Shown piece by piece: positions 7,065 through 11,983 of a DNA stretch of 11,983 nucleotides. The stretch comes from Hadesarchaea archaeon (GTDB lineage Archaea > Hadarchaeota > Hadarchaeia > Hadarchaeales > Hadarchaeaceae). Each line of letters starts with the position of its first letter. Positions within the stretch are counted from its first letter, which is position 1. Under the pieces are notes generated by a model. It was given only the letters and a program-made list of their open reading frames with translations, was not told the DNA's origin and made no database searches. The stretch lies in the NCBI GenBank assembly GCA_030601665.1, contig JAUWBP010000019.1, positions 1 through 11,983 on the forward strand. The letters are read 5' to 3'. Position numbers and translations under genes: made by a program.

Positions 7065-7124
7065 CTGCTCAACACTCCGCCCCCCACCGCTTCGACCAGC
7101 AAATTTAGTTTATTTTCATCTGTT
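7065..7124 (-). promoter_or_regulatory. Spacer before dacZ with AT-rich element and ribosome site
   Basis: A 60-bp gap after the DUF192 stop. On the minus strand AAATAAACTAAATTTG (7117-7102) is TATA-like. If used, transcription would start near 7086 with a leader of about 20 nt containing GGAGTG before the GTG start. This suggests dacZ may have its own promoter within the minus-strand series. Confidence 0.35.
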
Positions 7125-7487
7125 TTATCTTTTTCCCTCGAGTGAAATTTCGTGCCCGACCTCCACGCGCACACGAGAAATCGTCCCCGCTGGAAGTTCG
7201 ATGAGATAACTGACAGTCGCTCTCGGTCTGTAAAACCGCCAGCGCTTGAGCTGCGCGCGAAGCTCGACGACCTTGAAGCTCGAATCCAAATAGACCAAAT
7301 CAATGGAAAATCGCACGAACCACATGTGCACGCCGTGGCGCCCCGGCTTGGAAAACTTAAACAACAACGCCTTGCCCTGCTGAAACTTGCCTCTTAGCAT
7401 CAGCCCTCTGAAGCGCCGCCAGAAGGTGTCCGCCAGCTCGACCTCGCTCGCCAAGAGCTTCCCGGTGGTTAGATTGACCAAGCGCAT
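7125..7487 (-). CDS. DUF192 (UPF0127) family protein
   Basis: A 120-residue single-domain protein of the DUF192 family, whose biochemical role is not established. Family marks are clear: RFRGLMLR (about 24-31), then VHMWFVRFSIDLVYLD where most members have a MHFxFMxxPIDVVFLD-like block, and YLIELPAGTI (about 92-101). I placed the start at ATG 7487, which gives MRLVNLTTGKLLASEV, the usual N-terminus. A longer frame to 7541 would cross the divergent fumarase promoter and adds unsupported residues. No signal peptide is visible, although some family members are exported. It is divergent from the fumarase operon and upstream of dacZ on the same strand, 60 bp away. No functional link to c-di-AMP is implied by the sequence itself. 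Confidence 0.87.
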   Translation of the reverse strand: MRLVNLTTGKLLASEVELADTFWRRFRGLMLRGKFQQGKALLFKFSKPGRHGVHMWFVRFSIDLVYLDSSFKVVELRAQLKRWRFYRPRATVSYLIELPAGTISRVRVEVGHEISLEGKR

Positions 7488-7552
7488 TGAGGAACACTTA
7501 ACCTCTCTACGAAGAAGTTTTAACGTTGCCGGGCTTAACAAAACTCGATCTC
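7488..7552. promoter_or_regulatory. Divergent promoter region, DUF192 gene / fumarase operon
   Basis: In this 65-bp spacer the element GTTTTAAC (7517-7524) reads as TATA-like on both strands. Its centre is 33 bp from the fumarase alpha ATG (7553) and 33-34 bp from the DUF192 ATG (7487), so one element could give near-leaderless transcripts in both directions. TTAAC occurs three times, at 7498, 7520 and 7535. Neither start has a good ribosome site (GAGAGG is 14 nt or more from the DUF192 ATG), consistent with short or absent leaders. Confidence 0.4.
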
Positions 7553-8425
7553 ATGCTGAGTGAGGCTAAATTTCGTGACGCCATCGTTGAAATGCTTTGC
7601 CGCGCCGAAACCAAGCTGCCCAAAGACGTTGTAAGGGCGCTTAAACAAGGCAAGATACGCGAACAAAATCCCAACGCAAAACTGCAGTTCGATTGTATGT
7701 TGAAAAATCTCGAACTAGCGAGAAAACTCGGTTTGCCGATGTGCCAGGACACCGGCACCTTCACCTTTTTCATCCAACTTGGCTACGGGCTAAAGCTCAA
7801 CTTCGATTTGAAAAAAGCGCTAGATAAAGCTGTAACTCAAGCCACGCGTGTGGTGCCGCTTCGCGCAAATATCGTCGACCCGTTCACCCGCAAGAACACT
7901 GACAGCAATGTCGGCATCGGGCAGCCGTCGGTCCACCTTGAACTAGTCCCTGGAAAAAAGCTCTCGATCGACCTGCTCGTCAAGGGTGCGGGTGCGGAGA
8001 ATTGGAGCAGATTTTTTATGTTCAGGCCCGCCGATGGAGATAAAGCCATCGAGCGAGCGGTGCTGTTGACACTCGTGGAGGCTGGGGGACAACCCTGCCC
8101 GCCGACCATCGTGGGGGTGGGGGTCGGGGGTTCAGGTGAAATAGCTCCAACGCTAGCAAGGCGTGCACTTCTACGTCCCCTCGACAAACCCAACCCGGAC
8201 CGAAGACTTGCTAAACTAGAGCGTCAAATCATGCAAGCCGCGAATGAGCTCGATATTGGACCCATGGGATTGGGCGGACGGACGACAGTGTTGGGCGTAC
8301 ACGTGGAAAAAGCTGCCTGCCACATCGCAAGCCTTCCCGTCGCTGTTGCGCTCCAGTGTTGGGCTGCCAGACGAGCTTATGCTAGGCTCATCAACGGTCG
8401 CCTGCGGGTGGAGGTGCCCCGATGA
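7553..8425 (+). CDS. Class I fumarate hydratase, alpha subunit
   Basis: N-terminal catalytic subunit of the two-subunit, 4Fe-4S-dependent fumarase/tartrate dehydratase family, which reversibly hydrates fumarate to malate. The 290-residue product has the three cluster-ligand cysteines expected: Cys64 in PMCQDTGTF, Cys182 in GGQPCPPTIVGVGVGGS, and Cys256 in KAACHIASLPV. Other family blocks are NIVDPFTRKNTDSNVG (106-120), KGAGAENWS (144-152) and GPMGLGGRTT (236-245). ATG 7553 is preferred over TTG 7526 because family members start just before the FRDAIVEML helix and a TATA-like element lies 33 bp upstream. It overlaps the beta-subunit gene by ATGA, implying translational coupling. L-tartrate dehydratase is the main alternative; fumarase is likelier in an archaeon with central-metabolism neighbours. 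Confidence 0.92.
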   Translation: MLSEAKFRDAIVEMLCRAETKLPKDVVRALKQGKIREQNPNAKLQFDCMLKNLELARKLGLPMCQDTGTFTFFIQLGYGLKLNFDLKKALDKAVTQATRVVPLRANIVDPFTRKNTDSNVGIGQPSVHLELVPGKKLSIDLLVKGAGAENWSRFFMFRPADGDKAIERAVLLTLVEAGGQPCPPTIVGVGVGGSGEIAPTLARRALLRPLDKPNPDRRLAKLERQIMQAANELDIGPMGLGGRTTVLGVHVEKAACHIASLPVAVALQCWAARRAYARLINGRLRVEVPR

Positions 8426-8988
8426 TCAATTCCACTGTCCTGACTAACCTAAGCTCACCGCTCAGCGAGCGGGATGTCAAAAAACTGCGAGTCAGCGAAC
8501 TCGTAAAAATAAACGGGCAAATCGTGACCGCACGCGATGGGGCTTACGTCAGAGCGCTTGAACTTCTCCGTGCCAGTAAGCGTTTGCCCCTCGACCTTCG
8601 TGGTGCCGTTATCTATCACTGCGGCCCCATCGTCAGAAAGACCTCCCGTAGCTGGCAAATTTTGTCGGCGGGGCCAACGACGAGCGCCCGCCTCGACCGA
8701 ATGCAGACGGAATTTGCCAAGCGAACTGGCGTGAGGGCGCTTATTGGCAAAGGAGGGGTCGGCGAAGAGGTTGCCATGGAGCTGGCTCGACTCAGATGCG
8801 TCTATCTAGCTTTCACGGGGGGTGCGGCGGTGCTCGCGGCCCAAGCGATTGAAAAGGTCGAAAAGGTGTTATGGCAGGACCTAGGTGCGGCAGAGGCATT
8901 ATGGGTGTTAAAAGTTCGAAACTTTGGACCGCTCGTGGTGGCTATTGACACAAAAGGAAACAATCTTTACTTGCACAAAAAACAATAG
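8422..8988 (+). CDS. Class I fumarate hydratase, beta subunit
   Basis: C-terminal subunit of the same 4Fe-4S hydratase. The 188-residue product begins with a strand-rich region (RVSELVKINGQIVTARDGAY), then IYHCGPIV (64-71), AGPTTSARLDRM (83-94), IGKGGVGEE (108-116), TGGAAVLAAQ (132-141) and the conserved tail AEALWVLKVRNFGPLVVAID (157-176). The substrate-binding Gly-Pro-Thr-Thr-Ser and Lys-Gly-Gly motifs are present. The ATG overlaps the alpha-subunit stop as ATGA, so expression should be coupled and close to equimolar. The gene ends at TAG 8988 in an A-rich stretch; the hairpin beyond it is oriented to terminate the opposite-strand surface-protein gene. Confidence 0.93.
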   Translation: MINSTVLTNLSSPLSERDVKKLRVSELVKINGQIVTARDGAYVRALELLRASKRLPLDLRGAVIYHCGPIVRKTSRSWQILSAGPTTSARLDRMQTEFAKRTGVRALIGKGGVGEEVAMELARLRCVYLAFTGGAAVLAAQAIEKVEKVLWQDLGAAEALWVLKVRNFGPLVVAIDTKGNNLYLHKKQ

Positions 8989-9039
8989 AAAAAAATAAAA
9001 AACAAAAAAAGCCAAGGGGAGTGTTGGCGTTTTCCCCTT
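8985..9039 (-). terminator. Hairpin plus poly-T terminator of the surface-protein gene
   Basis: AAGGGGA (9014-9020) pairs with TCCCCTT (9033-9039), a 7-bp stem with a 12-nt loop whose outer end includes two bases of the surface-protein TAA stop. Reading leftward on the minus strand, the hairpin is followed by long T-runs (9010-8990), the pattern of archaeal intrinsic termination. On the plus strand the A-rich stretch precedes the hairpin, so it does not look like a fumarase terminator. Confidence 0.7.
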
Positions 9040-11923
9040 AGCGCTTCCGGAATATCGCAATCGCAGCCAGTATCAGCGCGACTATCACGATGATAATCGC
9101 GTAGGTGGCATATGGCGTGACCGAACGTGTTACCGTTACCGTCTTCACCGTGCTCCAGTTGCCCGCCACATCCTGAGCGCTCACCGAGATCGTGTTCGTC
9201 CCCTCGACCAGCTCAACCGCTCGGGTCAGCTTACCGTCGGTCGAGAGCACGTTGGTCGCCGCGGCCGGTGTAGTCAGCGAGGTTGCGTCGATGCGCACCC
9301 TGAGTTCCGTATAGGTCTCCCAGGTATCCTTGGTAACGGTCGCCTCCACGATGATGCTCATCGCGTCCGTCGAGATGCCGGACTCTGGCGCCGTTATCGT
9401 TACCGTCGGGGCGCTTCCGTCCACTAGGAGGTAGCCGTAGAGCACCTTAGAGCCTTCGTTACCTGCCTTGTCGACCGCTCTGAACTCGATCTTGGTGGTG
9501 GTTCCTGCCGTGGGTGCGACGATGACACTCCAAGCTCCGGTGGTGGCATCCGCAGTTGTCTCTAAAGCAGTTTGCTCGGCGCCGTTGAAGTAGACCTTGA
9601 TCTTCGCTCCTGCCTCTGCTGTGCCGGTGACGGTGCGCGAAGCGGTCTTGATTACCAATGGATTGTCAATGTCCACCGAGATTGCGGTGAGCGATGGTGT
9701 ACCTGGCGCTGTGACATCAACCGTGAACCTAGCGAATATGTTGTCCTTCTGGAGGTTGTCGCCCGCTTGCACGAAGATGTTGTACCTAATTTCCGACAGT
9801 TCCGTTGGCCACTGGTTCTCGAACGTGAATGACTTGATTGGATCGGCCGTTGGAAATGTTTTTGGTATCAGCGTAGCAAGTACGACGTTGTCGTTGTCCC
9901 GTCGTAGCTGAACTGTGTAACCCGAGTTGTCGGCGAAATTGTAGGGTGTAGCATTCTCGACACCCAGCGTGGCGTCGGTTATGGTCAGGCTGATCAACGG
10001 CGTGTTGTCAACGATGGTTGCCCCGTCCGCTGGCGAGGTTATGCTGATGCTGGGCTTCGTCCCGTCGTAGGTGACGTTCTCGTTGTCCTCCATGCCCACG
10101 TTGCCGGCTTTATCGATGTACTGGATACCTATCTCTTGGATCCCTTCGCTCAACGTTATCGTCTTGCTGTAGTAGCCCGATGCTGGGGTGGTAATGTCCG
10201 AGACCGTGGTTCCGACGCGGATCTTGACGGTCATTCCCTCCTGAACCACCAAAGATCCCGCGAAGTTGTCCTGAGCGACATTCTCGATGAACCAATTGGC
10301 CTGTTTTGTCTGTATTCCCGGAGCAAGGGTAGTGGCCGCGTCGGTTGGGAATCCTGTGATTTGCGTGACACTCGGGGTGGGCGGCTTCAATCTGTCCACG
10401 CCGAATGTACCTGTGTTATCAACGCCGGCGTTGCCGACCAAGTCCTCGAACTGCGAGCCTATGACGTAAATCGTTGCTGTGCCATCGCGCTGCGTGTTGT
10501 CGCTCGTCGTATAGGTGCCAGTCCAAACCGTGTTTTCGGCGTCCGGAGTCATTGTTATCTGGGTGTTCTCGGGAGCGTTGTTCTCGGCCACCATCACGTT
10601 CTCAAGCTTTGCGAGTTTCTCGCTTGCCGTAAGTGTAATAGTCACATCTAGGTTCTCCCCGATCCACGAGGGAGACGCAACTATGGTCACAGTTGGCGAG
10701 GCATTGTCGATTGTCAGGGTGATTTCTTTTTGAGCACTCAGGCCCGTAGTATCGGTTGTCTTCACGTATATCGTGTAATCTCCGCCAGCAGAGGGTGTTG
10801 TCACTGCGAACGGGAAGGCGAGCGACGCACCGCTTGCGATCCCCACGTTGTTTTCCCATTCCACGTAGGTGCCAGGTGGGGCAGTGCTAGAAGCAGCAAT
10901 GGACTGACTCCAATTTATCGGATCATTTTCCGTTGCGGTTGCAGTAGCTGCAGTCATCTTCACGTTCTCGTTTACCGCCCTGACGACCTTTGTGTTATCC
11001 CACACGTCTACAGTAGCAGCCGCTGCCAGCTTGAGAACCGTGCCTGCTGGGTAGATGATGTTTTCTGTAACCGCTGAGTCCACAACTAAGACATTGTCGT
11101 TAACGCTGACTGTGTATATCGTGTTTGTGGTCGCCCCCGCAAGTGCCACAAAAATCCGGCCAATGTTATCAGCTTCTGGATTAATCGTGTTGTCGGCGTT
11201 AAGGGTTGCGACCCTTTCCTCCTGCATCCTAATCTCGGTATCGGCACCAAGGCTAGCGGTAGTCGCACTAACTAGAGCGACTAGGGTGTTTTCCGGTAAC
11301 CTAACCATGTTATCGGTGCCTCGCACCACCCGCGTTTCGACCAGAAGCCTAGCCGTGCCATACGCGGAGTTCAGAGTTATCTGTATGTCTGCAGCCACGT
11401 TTTCGTTTTCTGCAGCAGCGATACTGTTCTCGAAGTCCCCCACAGCCGTCACGCTACCAGTACCGACATCCTTGACGAAGTTTTCAATCTTGGCACTAAG
11501 GTTTTCGTTAAGTATCCCAGTTACGGCCGTCACGGGCACCCAGCGGATTGTGGTCCCCTTTGGGATGATCACGGGGGTACCTCCTGGGGCTTTTAAAGTA
11601 GCGCCAACGTTCAGCTCTATAAGCGTCCCCGCTTTGAGCGTTACGACATTGTCCTCTAGGGTCACCTCATTATCCTTGGGTATCTTCATTACCGGTGCAA
11701 AGGCCGTGAACCCAGAGGGAACGACTATCCAGACGTTGTCGATCACATCGGGGCCCGCATTCTGAACTGTTATGGTACGCACCATCGTTTTGTTGGCCTC
11801 AACCGTGTCGTCATCAATGCTTACCGTTGTGGTATGGGTTGCGCTAACGTTAGTTGTCGATATCGCAAATGCCATTGAAGTTATCATTAAGACTGCGATC
11901 ACTAATGCTAATTTGTCTTTCAC
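9038..11923 (-). CDS. Large secreted, membrane-anchored surface protein with Ig-like domains
   Basis: A 961-residue cell-surface protein, S-layer-like or adhesin-like. Residues 1-28 form a Sec signal peptide (MKDK, hydrophobic core, AFA or VSA cleavage sites). Residues about 938-958 form a C-terminal membrane helix ending FRKR, so the bulk should be extracellular. Between them are beta-rich Thr/Ala/Val segments. A CARDB/DUF11-like start (51-75, NAGPDVIDNVWIVVPSGF) is followed by three degenerate repeats (about 98-126, 210-238, 292-321), then Ig-like domains marked by SPTVTI, KPSISITSPADGAT, GTAEAGAKIKVYFNG and KAGN/VAGNWS endings. Eight N-X-S/T glycosylation sequons are visible. The GTG start has GGAG 9 nt upstream. 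Over residues 1-754, 39 of 86 Asp/Glu are followed by Asn, and none of 19 after that. Its exact role (S-layer, adhesion or other) is unknown. Confidence 0.88.
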   Translation of the reverse strand: MKDKLALVIAVLMITSMAFAISTTNVSATHTTTVSIDDDTVEANKTMVRTITVQNAGPDVIDNVWIVVPSGFTAFAPVMKIPKDNEVTLEDNVVTLKAGTLIELNVGATLKAPGGTPVIIPKGTTIRWVPVTAVTGILNENLSAKIENFVKDVGTGSVTAVGDFENSIAAAENENVAADIQITLNSAYGTARLLVETRVVRGTDNMVRLPENTLVALVSATTASLGADTEIRMQEERVATLNADNTINPEADNIGRIFVALAGATTNTIYTVSVNDNVLVVDSAVTENIIYPAGTVLKLAAAATVDVWDNTKVVRAVNENVKMTAATATATENDPINWSQSIAASSTAPPGTYVEWENNVGIASGASLAFPFAVTTPSAGGDYTIYVKTTDTTGLSAQKEITLTIDNASPTVTIVASPSWIGENLDVTITLTASEKLAKLENVMVAENNAPENTQITMTPDAENTVWTGTYTTSDNTQRDGTATIYVIGSQFEDLVGNAGVDNTGTFGVDRLKPPTPSVTQITGFPTDAATTLAPGIQTKQANWFIENVAQDNFAGSLVVQEGMTVKIRVGTTVSDITTPASGYYSKTITLSEGIQEIGIQYIDKAGNVGMEDNENVTYDGTKPSISITSPADGATIVDNTPLISLTITDATLGVENATPYNFADNSGYTVQLRRDNDNVVLATLIPKTFPTADPIKSFTFENQWPTELSEIRYNIFVQAGDNLQKDNIFARFTVDVTAPGTPSLTAISVDIDNPLVIKTASRTVTGTAEAGAKIKVYFNGAEQTALETTADATTGAWSVIVAPTAGTTTKIEFRAVDKAGNEGSKVLYGYLLVDGSAPTVTITAPESGISTDAMSIIVEATVTKDTWETYTELRVRIDATSLTTPAAATNVLSTDGKLTRAVELVEGTNTISVSAQDVAGNWSTVKTVTVTRSVTPYATYAIIIVIVALILAAIAIFRKR

Positions 11924-11983
11924 CTATTCAACTCCTTTTTTATTGCGAGCTGAACTCTAAAATGGCCCCTATTTAAGAGTTTC
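11924..11983 (-). promoter_or_regulatory. Promoter and ribosome-binding site of the surface-protein gene
   Basis: On the minus strand CTTAAATAG (11978-11970) is a TATA box. Initiation about 26 bp downstream (near 11948) would leave a leader of about 24 nt containing AAGGAG, placed 8 nt before the GTG start. This is the only gene in the window with both a strong TATA and a strong Shine-Dalgarno, in keeping with an abundant surface protein. Confidence 0.7.

Noticed and set aside
9014..9039. Hairpin as a terminator for the fumarase operon
   Set aside because: On the plus strand no T-run follows the stem, because the A/T-rich tract lies before it. The arrangement fits only the minus-strand gene.
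11055..11765. 236-codon Ser/Thr/Val-rich open frame on the plus strand
   Set aside because: It is antisense to the surface-protein gene, which has signal peptide, anchor, TATA, ribosome site and terminator. The repetitive composition simply mirrors that gene's codons.
9660..11920. Diversity-generating retroelement variable region, suggested by many AAY codons
   Set aside because: There is no reverse transcriptase, no template/variable repeat pair and no accessory gene in the window, and the Asn codons are too widely dispersed. The pattern is acidic-Asn pairs, not adenine-targeted variation of one repeat.
1..11983. CRISPR array, insertion sequence or integrated element beside the tRNA genes
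   Set aside because: No regularly spaced repeats, transposase or integrase reading frames, or duplicated tRNA 3' ends are seen. The genes are housekeeping families with compact spacing.

Overview
The window is archaeal chromosomal DNA. The evidence is two tRNA-Arg genes with small bulge-helix-bulge-type introns, TATA-like elements of the TTAAATA kind close to start codons, and a set of archaeal protein families: ApgM-type phosphoglycerate mutase, a RecJ/GAN-like DHH nuclease, an ATP-dependent DNA ligase, a DacZ-type diadenylate cyclase, and a secreted C-terminally anchored surface protein. The euryarchaeal-type DacZ and the GC-rich tRNA stems suggest a thermophilic lineage on the euryarchaeal side, but the phylum cannot be fixed from this window alone.

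Layout. Positions 12-278 hold tRNA-Arg(CCG) and tRNA-Arg(UCG), both on the minus strand. Divergent from them, apgM (glycolysis/gluconeogenesis) and a small NifU C-terminal-domain Fe-S protein run rightward. They converge on mtnA (methionine salvage), and the two stop codons overlap in a CTAG. Divergent from mtnA is a RecJ/GAN-like nuclease, which converges with an ATP-dependent DNA ligase 6 bp away. Ligase, diadenylate cyclase and a DUF192 protein form a minus-strand series with gaps of about 60 bp. A divergent, possibly shared promoter separates DUF192 from the two-gene class I fumarase operon (alpha and beta subunits, ATGA overlap). The right quarter is one 961-residue surface protein on the minus strand, with its own TATA box, Shine-Dalgarno site, signal peptide, membrane anchor and hairpin/poly-T terminator.

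The housekeeping genes cover central carbon metabolism (apgM, fumarase), Fe-S assembly or carriage (NifU-like protein; the fumarase is itself a 4Fe-4S enzyme), methionine salvage, DNA replication/repair (RecJ-like nuclease plus ligase, a natural pair for Okazaki-fragment processing) and c-di-AMP signalling. They look intact and ordinary.

Two things stand out. The tRNA-Arg(CCG) gene appears to carry an 18-nt intron in its D-loop, a non-canonical position, beside a sibling with a near-perfect canonical 20-nt anticodon-loop intron. The surface protein has a striking composition: by hand count 39 of 86 Asp/Glu residues in its first 754 residues are followed directly by Asn, against 0 of 19 in the last 207. 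I know of no family rule that explains this, and it is the best candidate here for something undescribed.
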